Origin: an uncultured Microbacteriaceae bacterium
GTDB lineage: Bacteria > Actinomycetota > Actinomycetes > Actinomycetales > Microbacteriaceae
DNA length: 14,389 nucleotides
NCBI GenBank assembly: GCA_903882245.1
Contig: CAIRWJ010000008.1
Location: 1-14,389 of the forward strand
Direction: 5' to 3'
Both the position numbers and the translations under genes were made by a program. Shown here in pieces: positions 1 through 7,432 of the stretch. Positions within the stretch are counted from its first letter, which is position 1. The number at the start of each line of letters is the position of its first letter. A model generated the notes under the pieces. It saw only the letters and a list, made by a program, of their open reading frames with translations, ran no database searches and was not told the DNA's origin.

Positions 1-758
1 ACGAGGAAATCCTCGAACTCGTCGAGGTCGAGGTCCGCGAGCTTCTCTCGGCCCAGGGCTTCGATGGCGACAACGCCCCCGTCGTTCGCGTTTCGGGCCT
101 CAAGGCTCTCGAAGGCGACCCGAAGTGGGTTGAGTCGATCGTTGAGCTCATGGAAGCCGTCGACAACTCGGTTCCGGACCCTGTCCGCGACAAGGACAAG
201 CCGTTCTTGATGCCGATCGAAGACGTGTTCACCATCACCGGTCGTGGAACGGTTGTTACCGGTCGCGCCGAGCGTGGAACTCTTGGAATCAACTCCGAAG
301 TTGAGATCGTCGGAATCCGCCCCACCCAGAAGACGACTGTGACCGGAATCGAAATGTTCCACAAGCAGCTCGACGAAGCATGGGCAGGCGAGAACTGTGG
401 TCTCCTCCTTCGTGGAACCAAGCGTGAAGATGTTGAGCGTGGCCAGGTTGTTGTCAAGCCCGGTTCGATCACCCCTCACACCGAGTTCGACGGAACCGCC
501 TACATCCTTTCCAAGGAAGAGGGCGGACGCCACAACCCGTTCTTCACCAACTACCGTCCCCAGTTCTACTTCCGCACGACTGACGTCACTGGCGTCATCG
601 AGCTTCCTGCTGGTACCGAAATGGTTATGCCCGGTGACACCACCGACATGGCCGTGACGCTCATCCAGCCGATCGCTATGGAAGAGGGCCTCGGCTTCGC
701 AATCCGTGAGGGTGGCCGCACCGTCGGCGCCGGCACGGTGACCAAGGTCAAGAAGTAG
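1..758 (+). CDS. tuf: Elongation factor Tu, 5'-truncated by window edge
   Basis: EF-Tu is the GTPase that delivers aminoacyl-tRNA to the ribosomal A site. The frame is open from base 3 and ends at TAG 756-758, giving 251 visible residues. The family is about 395-400 residues, so roughly the first 145, including the P-loop, lie upstream of the window. The end of the G domain is visible, with the G5 motif SGLKAL at visible residues 31-36. Domain II follows from about residue 65 ([18 protein letters not shown]) and then domain III, with the standard C-terminal [11 protein letters not shown]. The ATG at 150 is an internal Met, not the start. In actinobacteria tuf closes the str operon (rpsL-rpsG-fusA-tuf) just before the S10 operon, and the terminator 20 bases downstream fits that. 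Identification is certain. Confidence 0.98.
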   Translation, partial: EEILELVEVEVRELLSAQGFDGDNAPVVRVSGLKALEGDPKWVESIVELMEAVDNSVPDPVRDKDKPFLMPIEDVFTITGRGTVVTGRAERGTLGINSEVEIVGIRPTQKTTVTGIEMFHKQLDEAWAGENCGLLLRGTKREDVERGQVVVKPGSITPHTEFDGTAYILSKEEGGRHNPFFTNYRPQFYFRTTDVTGVIELPAGTEMVMPGDTTDMAVTLIQPIAMEEGLGFAIREGGRTVGAGTVTKVKK

Positions 759-778
759 GTTCGCCTACTCCTTTCGTT

Positions 779-811
779 GGGGTCCAGCCTTCGGGCTGGG
801 CCCCTTCTTTT
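779..811 (+). terminator. Intrinsic terminator of tuf
   Basis: An 11-bp stem, GGGGTCCAGCC (779-789) with GGCTGGGCCCC (794-804), contains one G-U pair. It is capped by the stable tetraloop TTCG (790-793) and followed by TTCTTTT (805-811). It starts 20 bases after the tuf stop and faces the same way. It should end str-operon transcription and isolate the S10 operon. Confidence 0.93.
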
Positions 812-889
812 GTCTGACCCCCGACGGTCCGGGCGGCGACGTCCTGGTCTTGTACCCGATGCGTCGCCGAACACTGAACCCCGAACAGA

Positions 890-914
890 CCCCGCCTGTT
901 TCTGCAGACAAATC
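890..914 (-). repeat. 25-bp repeat, copy 1 (inverted)
   Basis: Read on the minus strand, this copy matches copy 2 (947-971) at 22 of 25 positions and copy 3 (978-1002) at 21 of 25. The core TTTGTCTGCAGAAAC is identical to copy 3 over 15 bases and contains the palindrome CTGCAG. Copies 1 and 3 therefore form an inverted pair about 75 bases apart. The function is unknown. Confidence 0.8.
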
Positions 915-946
915 GCCGAATCATTGAGATAGCACGCGATTTTTGA

Positions 947-971
947 GATATGTCTGCGGAAACAGGTGGGG
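947..971 (+). repeat. 25-bp repeat, copy 2 (direct)
   Basis: Its core is ATGTCTGCGGAAACAGGTGG. It continues into AGAG at 972-975, an extension shared with copy 3 but not copy 1. It starts 31 bases before copy 3, about three helical turns, so both would face the same side of the DNA if they bind a protein. The direct repeat TTGAGATA (943-950) overlaps its left edge. Confidence 0.8.
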
Positions 972-977
972 AGAGCG

Positions 978-1002
978 CGTTTGTCTGCAGAAACCGGTGG
1001 GG
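978..1002 (+). repeat. 25-bp repeat, copy 3 (direct)
   Basis: Its core is TTTGTCTGCAGAAACCGGTG, followed by GGGGAGAG as in copy 2. It shares a perfect 15-base inverted match with copy 1. Only about 6 bases separate it from copy 2, which rules out a CRISPR-type array. Confidence 0.8.
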
Positions 1003-1082
1003 AGAGGGGTGGTGGGGCCTTTTAAGAAAGGCGCAGGTTGCGACAAGGGGAGCGACACGCCCGAGTTGCACAAATGTCGGGG

Positions 1083-1110
1083 TTGTGAGAGAGTAGTGAA
1101 GTTGTATACG
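1083..1110 (+). promoter_or_regulatory. Candidate promoter of the S10 operon
   Basis: TTGTGA (1083-1088) and TATACG (1105-1110) are separated by 16 bases. Each hexamer matches the sigma-70-type consensus at 4 of 6 positions. The predicted start is near 1117, leaving a leader of about 200 bases before rpsJ. It is placed by motif only and is the best pair I see between the tuf terminator and rpsJ; another promoter nearer rpsJ is possible. Confidence 0.4.
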
Positions 1111-1129
1111 CGGCACTTTGTTGTGCCGC
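1110..1129. promoter_or_regulatory. Palindrome over the predicted S10 start site
   Basis: The 20-base sequence GCGGCACTTTGTTGTGCCGC has perfect 7-bp arms (1110-1116 and 1123-1129) and a 6-base centre. No T-run follows, so it is not a terminator. It overlaps the end of the candidate -10 box and the predicted start. It could therefore be a DNA operator or, if transcription begins further upstream, an RNA hairpin in the leader. Confidence 0.5.
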
Positions 1130-1253
1130 TCACTGACCGGAAGTGATCAGGACGCGGTTTCCCGCATTTACCTGGTCCGCCGACAGACAACACGGCTTAC
1201 CGCTCACGTGGTTTCCGCGTGTGCCGGTCGGGCTAGTTGATAGAAGAACAGTG

Positions 1254-1273
1254 GTGCGCAAGCACAAAGTGCT
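1254..1273 (+). promoter_or_regulatory. Two mutually exclusive hairpins in the rpsJ leader
   Basis: GTGC-GCAA-GCAC (1254-1265, GNRA-type loop) and AGCAC-AAA-GTGCT (1261-1273) share the segment 1262-1265, so only one can form at a time. They lie 42 bases upstream of the rpsJ ATG. Switching stems in an r-protein leader suggest possible control of translation or elongation, but the stems are only 4-5 bp and this is inferred. Confidence 0.35.
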
Positions 1274-1314
1274 CACGGACAACCTTGTCGGTGAAATGAA
1301 AGAAAGAGTGGATC

Positions 1315-1623
1315 ATGGCGGGACAAAAAATCCGCATCCGGTTGAAGTCTTACGACCACGCCGGAATCGACGCCTCGGCGCGAAAGATCGTGGAAACGGT
1401 TACCCGTGCGGGTGCGACCGTTGTCGGCCCTGTGCCGCTTCCGACGGAGAAGGATGTCATTGCTGTCATCCGCTCGCCTCACAAGTACAAGGACAGCCGC
1501 GAGCACTTTGAGAAGCGCACCCACAAGCGTCTTATCGACATCATTGACCCGACTCCGAAGGCAGTTGACTCGCTTATGCGTCTCGACCTGCCCGAAGACG
1601 TTTCCATCGAAATCAAGCTTTAA
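1315..1623 (+). CDS. rpsJ: 30S ribosomal protein S10
   Basis: S10 sits in the head of the 30S subunit; in many bacteria it also pairs with NusB in antitermination. The 102 residues match the family length. Family-typical stretches are the N-terminal [15 protein letters not shown], a central [20 protein letters not shown], and the C-terminal [12 protein letters not shown]. The ATG at 1315 is chosen because it gives the canonical N-terminus; a purine-rich AAAGAAAGAG lies about 6-14 bases upstream. It is the first gene of the S10 operon and the stop is 9 bases before rplC. The leader upstream is long and structured, so this gene is the likely control point of the operon. Confidence 0.98.
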   Translation: MAGQKIRIRLKSYDHAGIDASARKIVETVTRAGATVVGPVPLPTEKDVIAVIRSPHKYKDSREHFEKRTHKRLIDIIDPTPKAVDSLMRLDLPEDVSIEIKL

Positions 1624-1632
1624 GGACACCCC

Positions 1633-2283
1633 ATGACTAAGGCTAAGAACACGAAGGGTCTTTTGGGCATCAAGCTCGGAATGACCCAGGCCTGGGACGA
1701 GAACAACAAGTTTGTTCCCGTCACAGTGGTTGCGGTGAGCCCGAACGTGGTCACGCAGCTTCGCACCGAAGAAATCGACGGTTACGTTGCTGTGCAGATC
1801 GCCTCTGGCGCCATCGACCCACGCAAGGTCACTAAGCCTCTCGCGGGACACTTCGAGAAGGCGGGCGTTACGCCTCGCCGCCACGTCGCCGAAATCCGCA
1901 CGCCGGATGCAGCAACCTACAACCTCGGACAGGAATTGACCGTTGACCTTTTCGCTGCAGGCGAGGGTGTTGATGTCGTCGGAACGTCCAAAGGTAAGGG
2001 TTTCGCCGGAGTTATGAAGCGACACAACTTCAAGGGTGTTTCCGCATCGCACGGTTCGCACCGCAACCACCGCAAGCCCGGTTCAATCGGTGCGTCGTCG
2101 ACGCCGTCACGTGTCTTCAAGGGCATGCGCATGGCCGGTCGTATGGGTTTTGATCGCGTTACCGTCCTCAACCTCAAGGTTCACGCGGTTGATTCCGAGC
2201 GTGGACTCCTCCTCATCAAGGGCGCGGTTCCCGGTCCCGCCGGTCGCCTCGTCTTCGTTCGCAACGCAGTGAAGGGAGCCTAA
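1633..2283 (+). CDS. rplC: 50S ribosomal protein L3
   Basis: L3 is an early-assembly 23S rRNA-binding protein whose long central loop reaches toward the peptidyl-transferase centre. The 216 residues fit the family. They begin with [13 protein letters not shown] near residue 8. The basic loop follows the family pattern, with [17 protein letters not shown] and then [15 protein letters not shown] in the middle, ahead of [13 protein letters not shown]. The start is supported by AAGGA (1622-1626), 6 bases upstream of the ATG, which overlaps the rpsJ stop. rplD follows after 5 bases. Confidence 0.98.
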   Translation: MTKAKNTKGLLGIKLGMTQAWDENNKFVPVTVVAVSPNVVTQLRTEEIDGYVAVQIASGAIDPRKVTKPLAGHFEKAGVTPRRHVAEIRTPDAATYNLGQELTVDLFAAGEGVDVVGTSKGKGFAGVMKRHNFKGVSASHGSHRNHRKPGSIGASSTPSRVFKGMRMAGRMGFDRVTVLNLKVHAVDSERGLLLIKGAVPGPAGRLVFVRNAVKGA

Positions 2284-2288
2284 CGACC

Positions 2289-2933
2289 ATGTCTCAGGTA
2301 TCCGTCGTTGACGCCGCTGGCAAGAAGACCGGCACAGTAGAGCTTCCCGGCTCGGTGTTTGATGTTGTGGCCAACGTGCCCCTCATCCACCAGGTTGTTG
2401 TTGCTCAGCTGGCTGCCGCTCGCCAGGGCACACACAAGGTCAAGAACCGCGGAGAAGTTTCCGGTTCGGGCCGCAAGCCTTTCAAGCAGAAGGGAACCGG
2501 TCGTGCCCGTCAGGGTTCGGTCCGTATGCCCCAGCACCGCGGTGGTGGAATCGTCCACGGACCGACTCCTCGTGACTACTCGCAGCGCACCCCCAAGAAG
2601 ATGATTCACCTTGCGTTGCTCGGTGCAATTTCGGATCGCGCACGCGCAGGCCGCGTTCACGTCGTCACCTCGTTCGTTCCCGGTGACGCACCGTCGACCA
2701 GGACCGCCTCGAAGCTCGTTGCTGACCTCACGACAGGACCCAACATCCTCATCGTTGTGGCCACGACGGACACGGTGACGGAAAAGAGTGTTCGTAACCT
2801 CATCGGTATCCACACGATCACTCCGGGTCAGCTCAACGCGTACGACGTTTTGCACGCGGACGACATCATCTTTACGCAGGCTGCCTACGACACGTTTGTT
2901 GCCGCCAAGATCGAGAAAGAGGTGTCCGCATGA
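2289..2933 (+). CDS. rplD: 50S ribosomal protein L4
   Basis: L4 binds 23S rRNA, and its extended loop lines the peptide exit tunnel. The 214 residues include the conserved loop at about residues 50-90 ([20 protein letters not shown], then the ARQGS and [21 protein letters not shown] motifs). The ATG at 2289 has GGGAG (2274-2278) within the end of rplC. In E. coli L4 autoregulates the S10 operon through the leader; whether that holds here cannot be seen. The stop overlaps the rplW start as ATGA (2930-2933), implying translational coupling. Confidence 0.98.
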   Translation: MSQVSVVDAAGKKTGTVELPGSVFDVVANVPLIHQVVVAQLAAARQGTHKVKNRGEVSGSGRKPFKQKGTGRARQGSVRMPQHRGGGIVHGPTPRDYSQRTPKKMIHLALLGAISDRARAGRVHVVTSFVPGDAPSTRTASKLVADLTTGPNILIVVATTDTVTEKSVRNLIGIHTITPGQLNAYDVLHADDIIFTQAAYDTFVAAKIEKEVSA

Positions 2934-3241
2934 GCGTCCTCTCTGCAGCCCAGAACAAAGACCCGCGCGACATCATCATCTCGCCGGTCGTGAGCGAGAA
3001 GTCCTACGGACTCATCGACGAGGGAAAGTACACCTTCGTTGTCGCTCCTGACGCCAACAAGACCGAAATCAAGCTCGCCATCGAAAAGATCTTCGGTGTC
3101 AAGGTTGCCTCGGTCAATACCCTCAACCGCACGGGTAAGACCCGCCGCACGAAGTTTGGCATGGGCAAGCGCAAGGACACCAAGCGCGCCATTGTCACCC
3201 TCAAGTCGGGCACCATCGACATCTTCACGGCTGTCGGATAG
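2930..3241 (+). CDS. rplW: 50S ribosomal protein L23
   Basis: L23 sits at the tunnel exit and docks trigger factor, SRP and the Sec translocon. The 103 residues are of family length. Diagnostic stretches are [20 protein letters not shown] (about residues 14-33), the rRNA-binding [14 protein letters not shown], and a basic loop [21 protein letters not shown]. The C-terminus ends IDIFTAVG. The start overlaps the rplD stop by 4 bases and has the purine-rich GAGAAAGAGG in the rplD 3' end as ribosome-binding site. Confidence 0.98.
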   Translation: MSVLSAAQNKDPRDIIISPVVSEKSYGLIDEGKYTFVVAPDANKTEIKLAIEKIFGVKVASVNTLNRTGKTRRTKFGMGKRKDTKRAIVTLKSGTIDIFTAVG

Positions 3242-3257
3242 GGAAAAGGACTAGAAC

Positions 3258-4094
3258 ATGGCTATTCGCAAATACAAGCCCACTACCCCCGGACGTCGTG
3301 GTTCGTCGGTATCGGACTTCGCCGAAATCACGCGCTCGACCCCCGAGAAGTCGCTGCTTCAGCCGCTTCCCAAGACCGGTGGTCGTAACAACGCTGGTCG
3401 AATCACCACGCGTCACATCGGTGGTGGACACAAGCGTCAGTACCGTCTCATCGACTTCCGTCGTAACGACAAGGATGGCGTGAACGCCAAGGTCGCTCAC
3501 ATCGAGTACGACCCCAACCGCACAGCGCGTATCGCTCTTCTTCACTTTGTGGATGGAACTAAGCGTTACATCCTCGCGCCGAACAAGCTCAGCCAGGGCG
3601 ACATCATTGAGTCGGGTCCCTCGGCGGACATCAAGCCAGGCAACAACCTGCCTCTTCGTAACATTCCGGTCGGAACCGTTATCCACGCGATCGAACTCCG
3701 CCCAGGTGGAGGCGCAAAGATGGCTCGTTCGGCAGGCGCCTCGGTGCGTCTCGTCGCCAAGGACGGCCCCTACGCTCAATTGCGTTTGCCGTCGGGTGAA
3801 ATCCGCAACGTCGACGCGCGCTGCCGCGCAACCGTCGGTGAGGTCGGAAACGCCGAACAGTCGAACATCAACTGGGGTAAAGCCGGCCGCATGCGTTGGA
3901 AGGGCGTTCGCCCAACCGTTCGTGGAGTTGCGATGAACCCGGTTGACCACCCGCACGGTGGTGGTGAGGGTAAGACCTCTGGTGGTCGTCACCCCGTCAG
4001 CCCGTGGGGTCAGTCTGAAGGACGCACTCGTCGTCCGAAGAAGGAAAGCAACAAGCTCATTGTCCGTCGCCGCACTGTCGGTAAGAAGCGTTAG
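3258..4094 (+). CDS. rplB: 50S ribosomal protein L2
   Basis: L2 is one of the most conserved large-subunit proteins, needed for subunit joining and peptidyl-transferase activity. The 278 residues show [20 protein letters not shown] at the N-terminus, an OB-fold and SH3-like core, and the hallmark [20 protein letters not shown] near residues 220-240. That stretch holds the conserved His implicated in activity. The C-terminus, [11 protein letters not shown], is standard. AAAGGA (3245-3250) is 7 bases before the ATG. It lies 16 bases after rplW and 12 bases before rpsS. Confidence 0.99.
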   Translation: MAIRKYKPTTPGRRGSSVSDFAEITRSTPEKSLLQPLPKTGGRNNAGRITTRHIGGGHKRQYRLIDFRRNDKDGVNAKVAHIEYDPNRTARIALLHFVDGTKRYILAPNKLSQGDIIESGPSADIKPGNNLPLRNIPVGTVIHAIELRPGGGAKMARSAGASVRLVAKDGPYAQLRLPSGEIRNVDARCRATVGEVGNAEQSNINWGKAGRMRWKGVRPTVRGVAMNPVDHPHGGGEGKTSGGRHPVSPWGQSEGRTRRPKKESNKLIVRRRTVGKKR

Positions 4095-4106
4095 TAGGAG
4101 CCCGGA

Positions 4107-4388
4107 ATGCCTCGTAGTCTCAAGAAGGGTCCCTTCGTCGATGACCACCTTTTCCGCAAGGTGGTTGCTCAGAACGACGCCGGAACCAAAAACGTTATCC
4201 GCACCTGGTCACGTCGATCGATGATCGTCCCCGCCATGCTCGGTCACACGATCGCCGTTCACGACGGCCGCAAGCACGTCCCGGTGTTCGTCACCGAGAC
4301 GATGGTCGGTCACAAGCTCGGCGAATTCGCACCCACCCGGACCTTCCGTTCGCACGTGAAGGATGACAAGAAGGGTCGTCGCCGCTAA
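4107..4388 (+). CDS. rpsS: 30S ribosomal protein S19
   Basis: S19 is in the 30S head, partners S13 and contacts the A-site region. The 93 residues are the usual length. Family motifs are [16 protein letters not shown] at the start, [20 protein letters not shown] in the middle, and [13 protein letters not shown] near the end, followed by a basic tail [16 protein letters not shown] (4096-4100) is 6 bases before the ATG and follows directly on the rplB stop. The rplV start is 20 bases downstream. Confidence 0.98.
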   Translation: MPRSLKKGPFVDDHLFRKVVAQNDAGTKNVIRTWSRRSMIVPAMLGHTIAVHDGRKHVPVFVTETMVGHKLGEFAPTRTFRSHVKDDKKGRRR

Positions 4389-4408
4389 GCGGCGAGAAGG
4401 TACAGATC

Positions 4409-4879
4409 ATGGTTGAATCCATCGCCAAGCTCAAGAACATCCGCGTCACCCCGCAGAAGGCCCGTCGAGTCATCGACATGGTCCGCGGCAAGCACGTTGA
4501 GGAAGCACTCGCAATCCTCAAGTTTGCCCCTCAGGGTGCATCGGAGCCTGTTTTCAAGCTCGTCGCCTCGGCAGTTGCAAACGCTCGCGTTACGGCCGAC
4601 AAGACCAACGAAGCCATCAACGAGGCCGAACTCGTCATCGAGAAGATTTTCGTAGACGAAGGACCCACGATGAAGCGCTTCCAGCCTCGTGCACAGGGTC
4701 GCGCGTTCCAGATCCTCAAGCGCACGAGCCACATCACCGTTGTGCTCAGCACCCCCGAAGCCAAGGTTTCGGCTGCACCGGCAAAGAAGGCAGCTCCCAA
4801 GGCCGCCGAGAAGGCTTCGACCGTAAAGGCAGCTCCCAAGGCCGCCGCGAAGGCCCCGACCGCGAAGGCAGGTAAGTAG
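4409..4879 (+). CDS. rplV: 50S ribosomal protein L22 with Ala/Lys-rich C-terminal tail
   Basis: L22 binds all domains of 23S rRNA, and its beta-hairpin lines the exit tunnel. The canonical domain covers residues 1 to about 116: [20 protein letters not shown] at 12-31, the hairpin with [20 protein letters not shown] at about 89-108, and then ITVVLST. The remaining 40 residues are a lineage-type extension, [20 protein letters not shown] and on, made of a tandem 13-residue repeat (DNA 4787-4864). Such tails are known on L22 of other actinobacteria, including mycobacteria. AAGGT at 4397-4401 precedes the ATG. The gene ends 2 bases before rpsC. Confidence 0.97.
   Translation: MVESIAKLKNIRVTPQKARRVIDMVRGKHVEEALAILKFAPQGASEPVFKLVASAVANARVTADKTNEAINEAELVIEKIFVDEGPTMKRFQPRAQGRAFQILKRTSHITVVLSTPEAKVSAAPAKKAAPKAAEKASTVKAAPKAAAKAPTAKAGK
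4787..4864 (+). repeat. Tandem 39-bp repeat in the rplV tail
   Basis: There are two in-frame units, 4787-4825 and 4826-4864. They encode [13 protein letters not shown] and [13 protein letters not shown], and a partial third (KAGK) ends the gene. The first 22 bases of the two units are identical, which points to recent slippage or unequal exchange within the tail. Confidence 0.9.
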
Positions 4880-4881
4880 AA

Positions 4882-5655
4882 ATGGGTCAGAAAGTACACC
4901 CCTACGGATTCCGCCTCGGAATCACGACGGACCACCGTTCGCAGTGGTTCTCGGACTCGAGCAAGCCCGGCGAGCGTTACTCCGACTATGTCGCCGAGGA
5001 CATCACTCTTCGCCGATTCCTGCAGGAGAAACTTGACCGTGCCGGCGTTTCGCACATGGTCGTTCGTCGCACGCGTGACCGTGTCACGGTTGACGTTCAC
5101 GTGGCTCGCCCCGGTGTCGCCATCGGACGCCAGGGAACCGGTCTTGACCGTCTTCGTGAAGAAGCGTTCGCGATGACCGGCAAGGTCGTCATCATCAACA
5201 TTGTTGAGGCACTCAACCCCGAGGCCGACGCACAACTCGTCGCTCAGGGCATTGCCGAGCAGCTCGGCGCTCGCGTGGCTTTCCGCCGTGCGATGCGCAA
5301 GGGACTCCAGGGAGCCCAGCGCGCAGGCGCAAAGGGTGTTCGTATCCAGGTGTCGGGTCGTCTCGGTGGTGCGGAAATGTCGCGCTCAGAGTTCTACCGT
5401 GAGGGCCGCGTTCCTCTCCACACTCTGCGAGCCAACATCGACTACGGCTTCTATGAGGCCCGTACGACGTTCGGTCGCATCGGTGTGAAGGTCTGGATCT
5501 ACAAGGGTGACATCACCGACAAAGATCTCGCGCGCGAACAGGCTGCCCAGAAGATGGCCCGTGGTGGACGCGATGGAAACCGTGGGGGCCCTCGTCGTGG
5601 CGCTGCACCGCGCGGCACCGAGGCTCCGGCCGCTACCGCAGGAACTGAGGCGTAA
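4882..5655 (+). CDS. rpsC: 30S ribosomal protein S3
   Basis: S3 forms part of the mRNA entry site with S4 and S5. The N-terminal [20 protein letters not shown] is canonical. The KH type-2 domain follows (about residues 40-110), with the GXXG loop as GRQG at 82-85. The C-terminal S3 domain includes [20 protein letters not shown] and [14 protein letters not shown]. The 257-residue protein ends in an Arg/Gly then Ala/Glu tail ([20 protein letters not shown]). The KH region reads differently from the form I know in actinobacteria (see findings). It starts 2 bases after the rplV stop, with AGGTAAG just upstream. Confidence 0.97.
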   Translation: MGQKVHPYGFRLGITTDHRSQWFSDSSKPGERYSDYVAEDITLRRFLQEKLDRAGVSHMVVRRTRDRVTVDVHVARPGVAIGRQGTGLDRLREEAFAMTGKVVIINIVEALNPEADAQLVAQGIAEQLGARVAFRRAMRKGLQGAQRAGAKGVRIQVSGRLGGAEMSRSEFYREGRVPLHTLRANIDYGFYEARTTFGRIGVKVWIYKGDITDKDLAREQAAQKMARGGRDGNRGGPRRGAAPRGTEAPAATAGTEA

Positions 5656-5658
5656 CCC

Positions 5659-6078
5659 ATGCTTATCCCCCGTAAAGTCAAGCACCGCAAGCAGCACCAC
5701 CCCAAGCGCACGGGTGCCGCGACCGGTGGTACGAAGGTCACGTTTGGTGAGTTCGGTATCCAGGCGATCACGCCCGCATACGTCACGAACCGCCAGATTG
5801 AGTCGGCTCGTATCGCCATGACGCGTCACATCAAGCGTGGTGGAAAGGTGTGGATCAACATCTACCCCGACCGCCCGCTCACCAAGAAGCCTGCGGAAAC
5901 CCGAATGGGTTCCGGTAAGGGTTCGCCCGAGTGGTGGATTGCCAACGTCAAGCCGGGTCGCGTCCTCTTTGAGGTCGCTGGTGTTTCCGAGGAACTCGCT
6001 CGTGAAGCCATGACCCGCGCCATCCACAAGTTGCCGCTCAAAGCGCGCATCATCAAGCGTGAAGAGGGAGACGCCTAA
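5659..6078 (+). CDS. rplP: 50S ribosomal protein L16
   Basis: L16 helps shape the A-site tRNA-binding region of the 50S subunit. The 139 residues match the family, with [19 protein letters not shown] at the start, [20 protein letters not shown], the conserved IARHxKRGGK-type segment (here [20 protein letters not shown]), and [20 protein letters not shown]. It starts 3 bases after rpsC. Its TAA overlaps the rpmC ATG as TAATG (6076-6080). Confidence 0.98.
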   Translation: MLIPRKVKHRKQHHPKRTGAATGGTKVTFGEFGIQAITPAYVTNRQIESARIAMTRHIKRGGKVWINIYPDRPLTKKPAETRMGSGKGSPEWWIANVKPGRVLFEVAGVSEELAREAMTRAIHKLPLKARIIKREEGDA

Positions 6079-6395
6079 TGTCTGTCGGAACCAAGACCCT
6101 GAGGCCCGCTGACCTCGACACGTTCGAGGACGAGCACCTCGTGGCCGAACTCAAGAAGGCGAAGGAAGAGCTGTTCAACCTTCGCTTTCAGTCGGCAACT
6201 GGCCAGCTCGAGAGCCACGGACGTGTTCGTGCCGTCAAGCGCGACATCGCCCGCATTTACACCATCATTCGCGAACGCGAACTCGGATTCCGCAAGGTTG
6301 AGGTCGCGGTGGTGAAAGCCGCCAAGGCAGCACCGAAGGCTAAGGCCAAAGCCGCCGTGGAAACCAAAGACGACACTGCTGAGGAGACCAAGTAA
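6078..6395 (+). CDS. rpmC: 50S ribosomal protein L29 with Ala/Lys C-terminal extension
   Basis: L29 sits at the tunnel exit next to L23. The two-helix L29 core is at about residues 10-70, with [25 protein letters not shown] and then [20 protein letters not shown]. Typical L29 is about 65-80 residues; this one is 105, the excess being [20 protein letters not shown] and a short acidic end. GAGGGAG (6064-6070) in the rplP 3' end is the ribosome-binding site. Both of its ends are TAATG overlaps, with rplP and rpsQ. Confidence 0.97.
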   Translation: MSVGTKTLRPADLDTFEDEHLVAELKKAKEELFNLRFQSATGQLESHGRVRAVKRDIARIYTIIRERELGFRKVEVAVVKAAKAAPKAKAKAAVETKDDTAEETK

Positions 6396-6679
6396 TGGCA
6401 ACCGAGAATAAGGCTGCTACCGCAGAAGCCCGCCCGTACCGCAAGGTTCGTCGCGGCCTCGTCGTCAGCGACAAGATGGATAAGACCATCACCGTCAAAA
6501 TCGAGTCGCGCATCAAGCACCCGCTGTATGGCAAGGTCATGAGCCGCTCGTCCAAAGTCAAGGCACACGATGAGAACAACACCGCCGGTATCGGCGACTT
6601 CGTGATCATCGCCGAGACCCGCCCGCTGTCCGCCACGAAGAACTGGCGACTTGTCGAGATCGTGGAGAAGGCGAAGTAA
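6395..6679 (+). CDS. rpsQ: 30S ribosomal protein S17
   Basis: S17 is an OB-fold primary 16S rRNA-binding protein. The 94 residues begin with a short lineage-type leader ([20 protein letters not shown]). The core follows, with [40 protein letters not shown] and [20 protein letters not shown]. The start overlaps the rpmC stop as TAATG, and GAGGAG in the rpmC 3' end is about 8 bases upstream. This is the last gene of the S10 group; 26 bases separate it from rplN, with no terminator visible, so S10 and spc may be one transcript. Confidence 0.98.
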   Translation: MATENKAATAEARPYRKVRRGLVVSDKMDKTITVKIESRIKHPLYGKVMSRSSKVKAHDENNTAGIGDFVIIAETRPLSATKNWRLVEIVEKAK

Positions 6680-6705
6680 TTCGCCTCTCGTACTAGGAGA
6701 ACAAC

Positions 6706-7077
6706 ATGCTTCAACAGGAATCCCGACTTAAGGTCGCTGACAACACCGGCGCAAAGATGCTGCTCACTATTCGCGTGCTCGGCGGCTCAACCCGCCGTTA
6801 CGCGGGAATTGGCGACATCATCGTTGCGACCGTCAAGGACGCCATCCCCGGCGGAAACGTCAAAAAGGGTGAGGTCGTCAAGGCCGTCATCGTTCGCACC
6901 GTGAAAGAAACTCGTCGCGCAGACGGGTCCTACATCAAGTTTGACGAGAACGCTGCCGTGCTCATCAAGAGCAAGGAAGGCGAGCCACGCGGAACCCGTA
7001 TCTTTGGGCCCGTCGGACGTGAACTCCGTGAAAAGAAGTTCATGAAGATTGTGTCGTTGGCACCGGAGGTGATTTAG
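6706..7077 (+). CDS. rplN: 50S ribosomal protein L14
   Basis: L14 forms inter-subunit bridges with 16S rRNA and is a docking site for the silencing factor RsfS. The 123 residues are nearly invariant: [60 protein letters not shown] and [20 protein letters not shown]. It opens the spc cluster. AGGAG (6695-6699) is 6 bases before the ATG. Its final codons contain the ribosome-binding site of rplX. Confidence 0.99.
   Translation: MLQQESRLKVADNTGAKMLLTIRVLGGSTRRYAGIGDIIVATVKDAIPGGNVKKGEVVKAVIVRTVKETRRADGSYIKFDENAAVLIKSKEGEPRGTRIFGPVGRELREKKFMKIVSLAPEVI
7065..7073 (+). promoter_or_regulatory. Strong Shine-Dalgarno for rplX inside rplN
   Basis: GGAGGTGAT is complementary over 9 bases to the canonical 16S anti-Shine-Dalgarno (ATCACCTCC). 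It lies 8 bases before the rplX ATG and is read in rplN as the last residues Glu-Val-Ile. It is the most complete such site in the window. Confidence 0.85.
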
Positions 7078-7081
7078 TTCC

Positions 7082-7432
7082 ATGCAGAACATCAAAAAGG
7101 GTGACACTGTCATCGTCATCAGCGGAAAGCGTGAATACAAGGGCAAGACCGGTGAGGTTCTGGAGGTCCAGGTCGAAGCCAACAAGGTTCTCGTCAAGGG
7201 CATCAACATGGTGACCAAGCACGTCAAGACCGGCGAAACTAACCGCGGAACAAAGACCGGCGGCATCGAAACGATGGAATCGCCGATTCACGTGTCCAAC
7301 GTCGCGCTCGTCGACCCGAAGACCAAGAAGCCGACTCGCGTCGGATTCCGCGTCGAGACGGTCACACTCAAGGACAACAAGACCAAGATCGTGCGTACCC
7401 GTTACGCCAAGAAGTCAGGTGAAAAGATCTAA
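7082..7432 (+). CDS. rplX: 50S ribosomal protein L24
   Basis: L24 starts 50S assembly by binding the 5' domain of 23S rRNA. The 116 residues carry the KOW motif near the start ([20 protein letters not shown]), then [14 protein letters not shown] and [20 protein letters not shown]. The end, TRVGFRVE and then [14 protein letters not shown], is family-typical. The start is fixed by the strong Shine-Dalgarno GGAGGTGAT. The stop overlaps the rplE start as TAATG (7430-7434). Confidence 0.98.
   Translation: MQNIKKGDTVIVISGKREYKGKTGEVLEVQVEANKVLVKGINMVTKHVKTGETNRGTKTGGIETMESPIHVSNVALVDPKTKKPTRVGFRVETVTLKDNKTKIVRTRYAKKSGEKI

Larger units (their letters stand above)
812..1082. other. Non-coding spacer between tuf terminator and S10 promoter region
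   Basis: No convincing gene is seen on either strand: the open frames here lack Shine-Dalgarno sequences, are Arg/Cys/Pro-rich and run into neighbouring genes. The stretch holds the three-copy 25-bp repeat (890-1002), and the direct repeat TTGAGATA at 924-931 and 943-950. Perfect inverted repeats are CGGCGACG/CGTCGCCG (834-841 and 862-869) and GCCTTT-TAAG-AAAGGC (1017-1032). The base composition (G-runs near 967-1017) differs from the adjacent genes. Confidence 0.7.

Noticed and set aside
834..869. Inverted repeat CGGCGACG/CGTCGCCG as a second terminator
   Set aside because: The 20-base loop and absence of a T-run make it a poor terminator; 8-bp GC-rich matches occur by chance in such DNA.
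947..1002. Two direct repeats resembling the start of a CRISPR array
   Set aside because: The spacer is only about 6 bases, the copies differ, a third copy is inverted, and no cas gene is near.
943..1146. Possible small gene of 67 codons in the tuf-rpsJ spacer
   Set aside because: It has no Shine-Dalgarno, a Cys/Gly/Arg-rich product with no family resemblance, and it runs across the repeats and the candidate promoter.
748..1193. Minus-strand open frames across the tuf-rpsJ spacer
   Set aside because: They overlap the tuf terminator and repeats and have no start signals or family resemblance.
3225..4148. Long antisense open frame (307 codons) opposite rplB
   Set aside because: It mirrors rplB codon bias exactly, has no ribosome-binding site, and the product has no recognisable features. 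Similar antisense frames opposite rplC, rplD, rpsC and rpsH are shadows for the same reason.
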